Translations under genes and position numbers: made by a program
Notes under the pieces: model-generated
The model's input: only the letters and a program-made list of their open reading frames with translations
The model's database searches: none
Told to the model about the DNA's origin: nothing
Shown: one piece after another, positions 7,287-16,400 of the stretch
Numbering within the stretch: position 1 is the first letter of the stretch
How the letters are laid out: every line of letters begins with the position of its first letter
DNA from: Boseongicola sp. H5
GTDB lineage: Bacteria; Pseudomonadota; Alphaproteobacteria; Rhodobacterales; Rhodobacteraceae
Assembly: GCA_020622165.1 (NCBI GenBank)
Contig: JACNMN010000003.1
Location: 310,001 to 374,000, forward strand
Reading direction: 5' to 3'
Length of the DNA: 64,000 nucleotides

Positions 7287-8558
7287 TTACTCGGTTTCGG
7301 CCATGGCGGCCTGAAGATCGGCCGCGGCACGTTCCATCGCCTGATCGACCGTCAACTCGCCGACAATGGCCTGGCTGACCCGCTCGACCGTGATGCCGAA
7401 CATCGCGCGGTTGCCCGCATAGCCCTGATAGGCGAAGGCCGCAGGTGCCACATCCGGCAGATCGCCGGCGAAGGCGTTGAGCGCGGCCTGCGCCCCTTCC
7501 GAGACGCCCTCATAGGTCACGCCCGCCGCCGCCACGCCCAGATGTGCGGGCAGGTTCGAGGTGCGCGCCGTCACTTCGGCATAGATATCTTCCTGCGCCA
7601 GGAAGTCGATCACCGCGGCCACCGCTTCGGGGTGGTCCGTCTGTGCGAAGCCGACGATGCCCGCGCCGCCCGGCATGCCGGAACACGCACCGGCCGGACC
7701 GCAGGGGGAGCCCACGACCTGCCAGTCGAAGAAATCGCCGACCTGTTCGTTCATCCGGCCCACCTGCCAGCTGCCGGAATAGTAGAAGACCAACTCGCCA
7801 TTGATGAATTCCTGCGCCGCATCCTGATAGGTCGCCCCGCCCTGACCGGCCCAGACATCGCGCGCCATCGTGCCGTCTTCGTGCCAATCGACGAATTGCT
7901 GCACGAAGGCCCGGAACCCGTCATCGACGAGGATCGCCTCGCCATCCTCGTTGAAGAGCGCCGCTCCATAGGAGATCGCGGGGCCCGCAACCCGGTGGCC
8001 CGAGCGGTCGATCGCCATGGGGAAGGGCGTGTCGGTCGCTTCGGCCACGGCGCGCGCGGCCTCTGCCCATTCGGCCCATGTGGCATCTTCGCCCGGGATC
8101 TCGATACCGGCCTGTTCGAACAGCGTGGCATTGATGAAGGCCCCGGTGATCGTCAGCTGGCTGTGCATGCCATAGATGCCCTGACGGTCGTCACCGCCGC
8201 GATACCAGTCCAGCGTATCGCCGAAGCTGGCCTCCCAGTACCCGGCATCCACATAGGGCGTCAGATCCAGATAGTATTCGTTGAGGCCGCCCAGATCGGT
8301 GACCTTGGCGATGTCCGGCCCCGTGCCGGCGGCAAGCTGAACCGGCAGATTCTCAAGGATCGCCTGATAGGGCACAACGTCGATGGCCACCGTGATGCCT
8401 TCGTTCTCCGCCTCGAACCGGTTCAGAACGTCTTCATAGACTTCGCACTCGTTGCCATCGGAATAGCACATGAAGCGGACTTCCTGGGCCGAGACCGCTC
8501 CGGCGCCCGCCAGCATTGCCGATGTCAGCAAGGTGGTTGTCAGAATTCTTTGTTTCAC
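7287..8558 (-). CDS. extracellular sugar-binding protein of ABC transporter (SBP family 1)
   Basis: A 423-residue periplasmic protein. A signal peptide of about 24 residues runs from the start through L-T-T-T-L-L-T-S-A-M-L-A-G-A-G to a V-S-A-Q cleavage site. The mature part shows the family-1 lobe pattern, including L-A-A-G-T-G-P-D-I-A near residue 78 and an aromatic-rich E-L-V-F-Y-Y-S-G-S-W-Q segment that commonly lines the sugar pocket. The start is a GTG at 8558 preceded by GGGAGGAAGA; no ATG fits. It lies between the dehydrogenase genes and the permeases in one operon. The ligand cannot be read from sequence; uxuA suggests a uronate, an aldonate or a glycoside of one. Confidence 0.9.
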   Translation of the reverse strand: MKQRILTTTLLTSAMLAGAGAVSAQEVRFMCYSDGNECEVYEDVLNRFEAENEGITVAIDVVPYQAILENLPVQLAAGTGPDIAKVTDLGGLNEYYLDLTPYVDAGYWEASFGDTLDWYRGGDDRQGIYGMHSQLTITGAFINATLFEQAGIEIPGEDATWAEWAEAARAVAEATDTPFPMAIDRSGHRVAGPAISYGAALFNEDGEAILVDDGFRAFVQQFVDWHEDGTMARDVWAGQGGATYQDAAQEFINGELVFYYSGSWQVGRMNEQVGDFFDWQVVGSPCGPAGACSGMPGGAGIVGFAQTDHPEAVAAVIDFLAQEDIYAEVTARTSNLPAHLGVAAAGVTYEGVSEGAQAALNAFAGDLPDVAPAAFAYQGYAGNRAMFGITVERVSQAIVGELTVDQAMERAAADLQAAMAETE

Positions 8559-8583
8559 GTCGTCTTCCTCCCATTGGATGTGG

Positions 8584-9669
8584 TCATTTCTGTTCTTGTT
8601 TGTTTCCTTTGGCCGCCTGCGCCGGCAGCCAGCCTTGGTAGAGTGCCGCGTTTGTACCAAGCGGTAAAGAAATCCTTTTCCCGGTTCGCGCCGCGTCATA
8701 GATCGCCGTGACCAGCTCGATCGAGCGGCGGCCATCCTCTCCGGTGACCTCGCGGCCCGGCCGCCCGTGGATGGCCTCTGCCAGGGCCTCGAAGAAGCCC
8801 GCAAAGCCCGATCTGACCTCCGGCACCGCGGCCAGAACCGCGTTTATCCGGCTTTGGTCAACCGGCGCGCGGGCTTCGAATGTCCAGATGTCCTCGGCGG
8901 GTGCATAGGGTGTGGTGCCGCTGGTCGCGGTCAGAGTCTCGAAGACCAGCCGCAGCCGAGAGGTATCTGTCGCCGCGCCGAGCGTGACCGAACTTGTGGC
9001 CAATGCACCATTTTCGAACTGCATGAGGATTGCGGCGCAATCATCCGTTTCTATGCTGTTTATTCGTGTTGCAACCTGCGCGCTCAGATGCGCGACCGGC
9101 CCGAAGTGCCGCCCAAGCAGGTCATGATTGTGGATCGCGTGCCCCAGGACCGCGCCGCCGGCTTCACCGGCCCATGTGCCCCGCCACGGGGTTTCGTAAT
9201 AGACCGCGCCCCGGTTCCAGTGGGTTTCAAGGCTCGCCACCTGCGGCTTGCCGGCAAGGCCCGCGGCGATCAGCGCATCGAGCTGCGCGGTGGCGGGGCC
9301 GTACCGGTACTGAAAAACCGGCGAAAACACCCGGCCCGAAGCGCGCGCCACATCGGCCAGCGCATCGGCCTCGGCCAGCGACCGCACCATCGGTTTTTCG
9401 CAGACCACATGCTTGCCCGCCCGAAGTGCCGCGGCAGACATCTCGAAATGCAGATGCGGCGGCAGGCAGATGTCGATCAGATCGAGCGTGTCATCGGCGA
9501 GTATCGCGGAAAAATCCGTGGCGATGGCCAGCCCCTCGCCCGCGACCAGCCGTGCCCGCGCCTCGTCCAGATCGCACAGCACCCGGACATCGAACAGATC
9601 GGGCAGGGCGCGGTACCCTTCCAGATGGGCCGCGCCGATACCCGCGCCGATGATCGCCACCCGGATCAT
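8584..9669 (-). CDS. Gfo/Idh/MocA family dehydrogenase (third of three)
   Basis: 361 residues. The N-terminal Rossmann fold has V-A-I-I-G-A-G-I-G-A-A-H at residues 4-15. The conserved C-E-K-P-M motif holds the likely catalytic lysine, and the H-A-I-H-N-H-D-L-L stretch in the substrate domain corresponds to the D-x-x-x-H region of the family. It would oxidise or reduce a sugar or cyclitol hydroxyl with NAD(P). The ATG at 9669 overlaps the previous gene by ATGA, and the binding-protein gene follows after 25 bases. Three paralogues in series suggest several redox steps, or oxidation followed by re-reduction, on one imported sugar. Confidence 0.87.
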   Translation of the reverse strand: MIRVAIIGAGIGAAHLEGYRALPDLFDVRVLCDLDEARARLVAGEGLAIATDFSAILADDTLDLIDICLPPHLHFEMSAAALRAGKHVVCEKPMVRSLAEADALADVARASGRVFSPVFQYRYGPATAQLDALIAAGLAGKPQVASLETHWNRGAVYYETPWRGTWAGEAGGAVLGHAIHNHDLLGRHFGPVAHLSAQVATRINSIETDDCAAILMQFENGALATSSVTLGAATDTSRLRLVFETLTATSGTTPYAPAEDIWTFEARAPVDQSRINAVLAAVPEVRSGFAGFFEALAEAIHGRPGREVTGEDGRRSIELVTAIYDAARTGKRISLPLGTNAALYQGWLPAQAAKGNKQEQK

Positions 9670-10673
9670 CCGCGCCCCTCCGCGAGGGTCTGGGCGCGCA
9701 ACGCAAGCTCCATCACCTTGAAAGCATGGGCCTGAGGCATTGCGGTTTCCGTCCGGTCGCGGATATCGCGGGCAAGCCGCGCGAAATAGGGCAGGCCCGC
9801 ATCGGACGCGTCGATCATCTCGCAGCGGGTGCCGTTCGCCAGCAGCAGATGATCGGTCCCCGCGCGCCCGCCGACATCCACATACTTCCGCAGCTCGATA
9901 TAGCCTTCGGTGCCCAGAATGGTCAGCCGCCCGTCGCCCCAGTTGGGCAGCGCATCCGGCGTGAACCAATCGACGCGGATATAGCCATGCCCGGTATCCG
10001 AGCGAAGGGCGATCTCTCCGAAATCCTGCAGACCGGGATCGTTCTGATTGGCGAACTTCCCGACCGAGGCCAGCGTGATCTCGGCATCGGTGGAACCGGT
10101 GAAGAACAGGAACTGGTCGATCTGGTGGCTGGCGATATCGGTCAGGATCCCGCCATAGGCCCCGCGGTCGAAAAACCACTCCGGCCGGGAGGCGCGGTTC
10201 AGCCGGTGCGGACCCAGCCCGACGGTTTGCACCACCCGGCCAATCGCCCCCTCGGCCACCAGTTCGGCGGCGCGGGTGACGCACGGCACCTCAAACCGTT
10301 CCGAGAAATCCACCGACCAGATCCGCCCGGTCTTCGCCACGCAGGCCTTGATCGCGTCGAGCTGCGCCGATGTGGTACAGCCGGGCTTGTCCACCATCAC
10401 GTCCTTGCCCGCCTCCATCGCGGCGATGGCGAGGGCGGCACGGTCGCAAGGGATCGCGGAGATCAGGACCAGATCGATCGCGGGGTCGTCGAGCAGCGCG
10501 GCCTTGTCCGCCACCCGCGGAACGCCCGGAAAGCGCTTGCCGAACCCGTCCAGAGTGTTGGGGTTGCCCTCGGTCCACCAGCCGGCGAACTCGGCCCCCG
10601 CGCCGATCATGTTCCCCGCCATCCCGTAGATGTGCCGATGATCGAGGCCGAGGGCTGCAAACCGCAAACTCAT
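9666..10673 (-). CDS. Gfo/Idh/MocA family dehydrogenase (second of three)
   Basis: 335 residues and clearly divergent from its two neighbours. The nucleotide-binding start reads F-A-A-L-G-L-D-H-R-H and lacks the usual G-x-G-x-x-G. The family lysine appears in V-D-K-P-G, where most members have E-K-P. The substrate-domain motif is L-T-D-I-A-S-H-Q-I-D-Q. A first motif L-G-L-D-H-R-H is typical of a lesser-known branch. It overlaps both flanking genes by 4 bases. Substrate and cofactor preference are not predictable; the altered glycine motif could mean unusual cofactor binding. Confidence 0.82.
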   Translation of the reverse strand: MSLRFAALGLDHRHIYGMAGNMIGAGAEFAGWWTEGNPNTLDGFGKRFPGVPRVADKAALLDDPAIDLVLISAIPCDRAALAIAAMEAGKDVMVDKPGCTTSAQLDAIKACVAKTGRIWSVDFSERFEVPCVTRAAELVAEGAIGRVVQTVGLGPHRLNRASRPEWFFDRGAYGGILTDIASHQIDQFLFFTGSTDAEITLASVGKFANQNDPGLQDFGEIALRSDTGHGYIRVDWFTPDALPNWGDGRLTILGTEGYIELRKYVDVGGRAGTDHLLLANGTRCEMIDASDAGLPYFARLARDIRDRTETAMPQAHAFKVMELALRAQTLAEGRG

Positions 10674-11725
10674 GCCACTTCCCCGCAGCTTACGGTGCGA
10701 CCCTCACGTGCGGACAAAGCGATGGCGTCGATCAGCAGATGGCTGTCCAGAGCCTGCCTGCCGGTGATCATCGGCGGGTGGTCGTCGCGCAAGGCGGCGG
10801 CGAAATCCTCCAGGATGCCCTTGTGCCACTCATGGGTGAAGGCCATCGGATCAGCCCCGCCGCCGGTTCCCGCGGTTGCCCCATGGGTCTCCTCGCGGCC
10901 GTCGCGCCAGTGGACCGTCAATACCCCTTCGCCCAGATGCAGGCTGGCACGTTCGAAATGGAGGGTGATGGTCTCGGCGCCTCCCGGGAAGCTGGCCGTG
11001 GAGGCAACCAGCGAGCCGATGGCGCCGTTTTCGAACCTGAGCCCGGCGGTGGCGAAATCTTCCGCTTCCATCTCGTGGAACCGGGTGGTCGCGGTCATCG
11101 CCTGAACCTCCGTCACCGGCCCGGTCAGGCTGAGGGCAAGGTCAATCGTGTGGATCGCCTGCGAAATGAGGACCCCGCCACCGTCGCGCGCATAGGTGCC
11201 GCGCCCGGGCTCGTCGTAATAGGCCTGCTCCCGCCACCAGGGCACGGTTATTTCCACCAGGCCGAGCGCGCCGAGATCGCCCGCGTTCACCAGCGCTGCC
11301 GCGTGTTGCGAGGCGGCCCGCACCCGGTGCTGAAACACGACGCCGAGCGGGATGTTCATCTCCTCGCAGAGGGTGACGACCGCCCGGGCCTCGCTTGCAT
11401 TTCGCGCCAAGGGTTTTTCCAGCAAGATCGCCTTGCCCGCGCGGGCGAGCGGGGCAATCAACTCCAGCCGCGCGTCGGGCGGCGTGAGGATCAGGGCTAT
11501 GTCGATACCGGGGTCCGCCGCAACCGCCGCGCTGTCGGCATAAATCGCGGGCCGGTAGCCCAGTTCTGTTTCGGCCCTGTCGGCGAACGCGGCGGCAGTT
11601 TGGGGGCGCCGGGCGCAGATCCCGGCAAGGCTCAGGGCAGGCCGCGCATCGCGGAGTGCGCGCAGATGCGTGGCGGCCACCATGCCCACACCGATCATCG
11701 CGACTGTCAGCGACGCCTTGTCCAT
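10670..11725 (-). CDS. Gfo/Idh/MocA family dehydrogenase (first of three, first gene of uxuA operon)
   Basis: 351 residues with V-A-M-I-G-V-G-M-V-A-A-T-H as nucleotide loop, L-E-K-P-L as catalytic lysine motif and G-G-G-V-L-I-S-Q-A-I-H-T-I-D as substrate-domain histidine motif. It is the first gene of an eight-gene minus-strand operon ending with uxuA, and the promoter region upstream holds an ATACCGGTAT palindrome shared with the divergent FCD regulator. The downstream gene overlaps by ATGA. It is a canonical family member; its role is inferred to be oxidation of the imported sugar or its aglycone. Confidence 0.87.
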   Translation of the reverse strand: MDKASLTVAMIGVGMVAATHLRALRDARPALSLAGICARRPQTAAAFADRAETELGYRPAIYADSAAVAADPGIDIALILTPPDARLELIAPLARAGKAILLEKPLARNASEARAVVTLCEEMNIPLGVVFQHRVRAASQHAAALVNAGDLGALGLVEITVPWWREQAYYDEPGRGTYARDGGGVLISQAIHTIDLALSLTGPVTEVQAMTATTRFHEMEAEDFATAGLRFENGAIGSLVASTASFPGGAETITLHFERASLHLGEGVLTVHWRDGREETHGATAGTGGGADPMAFTHEWHKGILEDFAAALRDDHPPMITGRQALDSHLLIDAIALSAREGRTVSCGEVA

Positions 11726-11793
11726 GGTCTTCGATCTCCCCCCAGGATCGCTGCTATCTCTGCATGTTCAAATCGCGTTGTCAATAAACCTGT

Positions 11794-11803
11794 ATACCGG
11801 TAT
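11794..11803. promoter_or_regulatory. candidate operator of the FCD-type GntR regulator
   Basis: ATACCGGTAT is a perfect 10-base palindrome inside TGTATACCGGTATGCT. It lies between the start of the dehydrogenase operon (11725) and the divergent FCD regulator gene (11831). FCD regulators of hexuronate genes (ExuR/UxuR in enterobacteria) recognise GGTATACC-like palindromes, which this resembles. Its position would let one bound dimer control both directions. Confidence 0.5.
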
Positions 11804-11830
11804 GCTGGTTGGTGGGGAGGTGCCTGCTTC

Positions 11831-12547
11831 ATGCCCGCACAGAAGAATGCCGCGGATCTGGCCGCGATCCCGTTTGCCGAACTGGAGACCGCTTCGCCCC
11901 CTGCGGAGCAGATCTTCCGTCAGGTGCGCGATGCGGTTCTGCGAATGGAGATCCGCCCCGGCAGTCTCCTATCGGAGACCGAAGTGGGGCAGCGCTTCGG
12001 CGCGAGCCGCACGCCCGTGCGAGAGGCGTTTACCCGCCTTCGGGAGGCCGGCCTGATCGTGACCCGCCCGAGCCGGGGCAATTTCGTCACCCGCCTGTCC
12101 GAGACGCGATTGCGTGAGGCGCAATTTCTGCGCAGCGCGATTGAAACGGCCGTCGTGACCCGGCTGTGCGAGATCGGTCTGGGGGCGGAGTATCTTGACC
12201 GCATCAAGATGAGTATATCCCGGCAGGTTACTGCGATCGCTGACAATAATGATCTGGACTTTCAGGCGCAGGACGACCGGTTTCACGCCCTTCTTGCGGC
12301 AGCCACCGGCTACCCGCGAACGGCCATGCTGCTGGCGCAGGAAAAGACACCGCTGGATCGGCTGCGGGTACTGGCGCTCAGTGATCGGGGCCACAAGGCG
12401 CGGCTTCTCTCGGAACATCGGGATATCCTGAACGCGGTGCGCGCGCGCGATCCGGAAGAGGCGCAGGCCGCGATGGCCCGGCATCTTGCCTCGGTGCTGG
12501 ACCTGATCACGGATCTGCGCGATGCCGATGGCGACTATTTCGAGTAG
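11831..12547 (+). CDS. GntR family transcriptional regulator, FCD (FadR/UxuR-like) type
   Basis: 238 residues. The winged helix spans about residues 22-90 (E-Q-I-F-R-Q-V-R-D-A-V-L, G-S-L-L-S-E-T-E-V-G-Q-R-F-G-A-S-R-T-P-V-R-E-A). An all-helical FCD domain follows, with the metal/ligand motif D-D-R-F-H near residue 145 and histidines in E-H-R-D-I and M-A-R-H-L. GGGGAGG precedes the ATG by about 10 bases. It is divergent from the uxuA operon and shares with it the palindrome at 11794, so it is the probable local repressor, responding to a sugar acid such as mannonate or fructuronate. It ends 8 bases from the convergent hydrolase gene. Confidence 0.9.
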   Translation: MPAQKNAADLAAIPFAELETASPPAEQIFRQVRDAVLRMEIRPGSLLSETEVGQRFGASRTPVREAFTRLREAGLIVTRPSRGNFVTRLSETRLREAQFLRSAIETAVVTRLCEIGLGAEYLDRIKMSISRQVTAIADNNDLDFQAQDDRFHALLAAATGYPRTAMLLAQEKTPLDRLRVLALSDRGHKARLLSEHRDILNAVRARDPEEAQAAMARHLASVLDLITDLRDADGDYFE

Positions 12548-12555
12548 GCGCGCGA

Positions 12556-13458
12556 TCAAAGCCGCCGGTCGAGAAAATCAAGAACCCTTGCCCGCATTGC
12601 CGCACTTTCCGCGTGACCCAGATCCTCCTCGATATGGGTCTCCAGGGTAGTCTCCGAGCCGGAGATGCGATAGGCCGCGCGCAGATCCACCAGCCCTGCA
12701 TCAAGCGCCGTCGCGGGCGTGCTCCAGTCCTGAAGTCCGGCGCAGACCAGTTGTGCGCGCGGGGCCACAAGCCCGGCGATCTGCCCCGACCGTGCCCGTG
12801 GCAACAGGCCCGGCACCATCATGTAGATCCCGTGCCCGTCATGCGCCCCCAGATCCACCAGCGTTTCCAGATCCGCGAAGCAGCACATATGCGCAACCGC
12901 CCTGATCCGCGCATCCAGCGCCGCAAGCCACCAGGCATGGGTGCCGCCCATCGAGAGGCCCATGGCGCCAAGCCTGCCCGCGTCGATCTCGGGCTGTGCG
13001 GCAAGCCAGCCAAGCCCTGCGGCAAGTTCGGCCAGCATACGCCCGAAAAGCGGTTTGCCCGACCATAACCCGGCCTTGGCCAGCGCGGTCTCGCCGGGCC
13101 TGGCCCGTTCCCCGAAACAAGGCATCTCCATGCACAATGCAGCGATGTTTCGGGTCGCGAGATCCGCCGCATAGGGGGCCTGAAGCGCCGGGCGGCCCCG
13201 GATCAATTCATCCCGTCCGACGCCGTAGTTGTTGCCGTGGGCGTGGCAATAGACAACTGCCCTTGCGGGCGGCGCGCCCTTGGGCGGATGGAGGAAAAAG
13301 GCCGGTATGGACGTGCCGTCGGCGCAACTCAGCCGCAGATCGTCCAGATACCAGCCCGCAATCCCGGACCGGCCCGATCGTGCCGCATCGGCAATCTCGA
13401 CCGTGCCGATCTGATGGCCCAGAAGGGCGTTCAACATCTGCCGGTCCGGTTTCGTCAT
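12556..13458 (-). CDS. alpha/beta hydrolase, acetyl-xylan-esterase/dienelactone-hydrolase like
   Basis: 300 residues, no signal peptide, so cytoplasmic. The nucleophile elbow G-L-S-M-G-G near residue 171 supplies the serine. An oxyanion region Y-C-H-A-H-G-N-N-Y-G is near residue 90, and a late D-L-G-H-A-E supplies the probable histidine. The acid is likely in the L-Q-D-W-S-T segment. The arrangement suits deacylation of a carbohydrate or small ester. It is flanked by the FCD regulator and putA and is convergent with the former, so it may belong with the sugar cluster, but it is transcribed apart from it. Confidence 0.78.
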   Translation of the reverse strand: MTKPDRQMLNALLGHQIGTVEIADAARSGRSGIAGWYLDDLRLSCADGTSIPAFFLHPPKGAPPARAVVYCHAHGNNYGVGRDELIRGRPALQAPYAADLATRNIAALCMEMPCFGERARPGETALAKAGLWSGKPLFGRMLAELAAGLGWLAAQPEIDAGRLGAMGLSMGGTHAWWLAALDARIRAVAHMCCFADLETLVDLGAHDGHGIYMMVPGLLPRARSGQIAGLVAPRAQLVCAGLQDWSTPATALDAGLVDLRAAYRISGSETTLETHIEEDLGHAESAAMRARVLDFLDRRL

Positions 13459-13495
13459 CCCTGCCTGCTAAGATGGCTGGGCGCGCTTGGCAAGC

Positions 13496-16400
13496 CTATC
13501 CCGAAGCCGCCAGAAGCGAGGCATTGCCACCGGCTGCGGTGGTGTCGATGCAGATATGACGCTCGATGATCAGGCGCGGTATCGGGTTGGCCTCGGTGAT
13601 GAGCGGGATCAGCGCGCCCTCCCGCGACGCCAGCGCCTGCCGCAAGGGGCGGGTGGTCTCCGCGTCCGCCCAGATTATCACGGCGTCGAAGCCGGTGATG
13701 TCCGTCAGCACCTCGGGCGGGATGATGCCGTCGAGGCCGTCCGTCACATCTGGTGCGACCGGCAGTGCCATGCAGCCGATCGAACGGGCGATCCGGGCCT
13801 GGCTGGCCGCCGCCTCCGCATTCGGACCGAGGCAGAGAACCCGGCCGCGCGCAAAGGTCGAAAGACGGTTGGATTCGCCGGTGGGCCCCGGCAGATCCTG
13901 TGAGGACAAGGCGATGTTGCGGGACGGCGCAAGCGCATCCAGCGCCTGCTGCACCGCCGCTGCGGTGACCGGCTTGCCCCTCGCAACGGGGTTCGCCCGG
14001 GTTTCGGCGGCGGCAAAGCGTGGCACGTAATGGGGCCCGCCGGCCTTAGGCCCGGTGCCGGAAAGACCTTCCCCACCAAAGGGTTGCGACCCGACGATGG
14101 CGCCGATCTGATTGCGGTTGATATAGGTGTTTCCCACCTTCAGCCGTGCGCAAACCGCCTGCACGCGGTCGTCGATCCGGCTGTGCATTCCGAAGGTCAG
14201 ACCGTAGCCCTTTGCGTTGATCGCATCGACCACGGCGTCGATCTCGTCGGCGGCGAAACGGGCGACATGCAGGACCGGGCCGAATACCTCCCGCTCCAGC
14301 GCGGCAATCCCGCCCGGCAGGTCAATCACCGAGGGTGGTACGAAATGGCCACCGGCCGGCGCCGGCAGTGTCTTCAGCAGGCGGCCGTCGGTCTTTGCCG
14401 CGGCGATGTAGCGGCGGATATCGGTTTGTGCATCCTCCGAAATCACCGGGCCGAGATCGGTCTTCAACTCCCACGGATCGCCGATCACCAGTTCGTCCAT
14501 GGCGCCGTGGAGCATGTTGAGGAAAGGCCCGGCGATGTCGTCCTGCACATAGAGCATCCGCAGCGCCGAACAGCGCTGTCCGGCCGACTGAAAGGCGGAT
14601 GTCACGATATCGCGGATCGCCTGTTCCGGCAGGGCGGTGCTGTCCACGATCATGGCGTTCAGCCCGCCGGTTTCCGCAATCAGCGGTGCGGCGGGGTCCA
14701 GCGCGCCGGCCATCGCCCGGTTGATCCGCTGCGCGGTGCCGGTGGAGCCGGTGAAGCACAGGCCCGCGATGCGCGGATCCGACGACAGGCCCGCGCCGAT
14801 CACCGATCCGGGGCCCGGCAAAAGCTGCAACGCGGTGCGCCGGACGCCGGCCTCGTGCAGCAGGCCGACCGCGCGGATCGCAACAAGCGACGTCACCTCC
14901 GCCGGTTTCGCGATGACGCCGTTTCCTGCCGCCAGCGCCGCCGCGATCTGGCCGGTGAAAATCGCAAGCGGGAAGTTCCAGGGCGAGATGCAGGCGAAGA
15001 CGCCGCGGGCCGGCGCCGTCAATCGGGGGGCCTGGGCCGCGTAGTAGCGCAGGAAATCGACGGCTTCCCGCAGCTCGGCCACGGCATCGGCGGGGGTTTT
15101 TCCGGCCTCGCGCGCCAAAAGGGCAAAGATCTCGCCGAAATGCGCTTCGTAAAGATCGGCGGCACGATTGAGTACCTCGGCCCGATCTTCGGTATCGGCG
15201 TTCCAGGGGGTGGCGGCTGATAGGGCGGCGTTCAGGTCATCCGCCGTGGCCTCCCGCAGATTTCCCACGATATCATATGGGTCCGCGGGGTTTTTCACGT
15301 CGTGGGCGGGGCCATTGCCGAGCTCTCCCGCGATCAGGGGCGCGCCCGTCCAGCGATGGGTGCGATATGGCGCGCGCGCCGCTTCGATCTCTGCCAGATC
15401 GACCGGATCGTGCAGATCCCAGCCCCGCGCATTCCGGCGCTCGGGCTGGAACAGGTCGCCCGGCGGAACGACGGCCGGGTTCGGCCCCAGACCCTCCAGA
15501 GCCGCGAAGGGATCGGTGGCAACCTCCTCCGGAGCGACAGTCGCATCGAGGATCTGGTGCACGAAGGAGGAGTTGGCCCCGTTTTCCAGAAGACGCCGCA
15601 CCAGATATGCAAGCAAATCGCGATGCGCCCCCACCGGCGCATAGATCCGGCAGCGGGTCGCGTTGGATTTCAGCACCTGATCGTGCAGCGCCTCGCCCAT
15701 GCCGTGGAGCCGTTGAAATTCAAAGGCTTGCGGATTGTCGCTCATCTCGATGATTGCGCCGACCGTATGGGCGTTATGGGTCGCGAATTGCGGATAGATG
15801 CGGGCCGTCATGCCAAGCAGCTTGTTGGCGCAGCACAGATAGGCGGCGTCCGTGGCGGGTTTGCGGGTAAAGACCGGAAAGCTCCGCAACCCTTCCACCT
15901 GGGCGCGCTTGATCTCTGTATCCCAATAGGCGCCCTTGACGAGCCGCAGCATGATCTTGCGATCAAGGCTTTCGGCCAGCGCGTAAAGCCAGTCGATCAC
16001 CGCGCTCGCCCGCTTGCCATAGGCCTGAACCACAACGCCGAACCCGTCCCATCCGGCCAACGCCTCGTCCCGCAGCACGGCTTCGATCACGTCGAGCGAC
16101 AGGTCCAGCCGGTCGGCCTCTTCGGCGTCGATATTGAGGCCCATGCCCGCCTTGCGCGCCTGCAGGGCCAGCGCCCGCGTCCGGTCCACCAGTTCCGTCA
16201 TCACCCGGTCGCGCTGAGACACTTCATAGCGGGGGTGCAGCGCCGACAGCTTGATCGAAATGCCGGGATTGTCGCGAATGTCATCCGAGCGGCATTCCGG
16301 CGTCAGGCGCGAAATCGCCGCGCGATAGGATTTGTAGAACCCGTCCGCATCCGCTTGTGTCATCGCGGCTTCGCCAAGCATATCAAAGGAATAGGTGTAT

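Noticed and set aside
4143-8558. Assignment of the CUT1 importer to the SmoC/SmoB-like pair as a sulfoquinovoside transporter
   Set aside because: Smo loci do contain such importers, but this one is in a different, oppositely oriented operon with uxuA and three dehydrogenases and has its own regulator, so the link is not supported.
6237-8711. Very long open frame on the plus strand opposite the ABC permease and binding-protein genes
   Set aside because: It has highly repetitive Q/H/R/D composition, no family motifs, and mirrors well-supported genes; it is the usual antisense shadow of GC-rich coding DNA.
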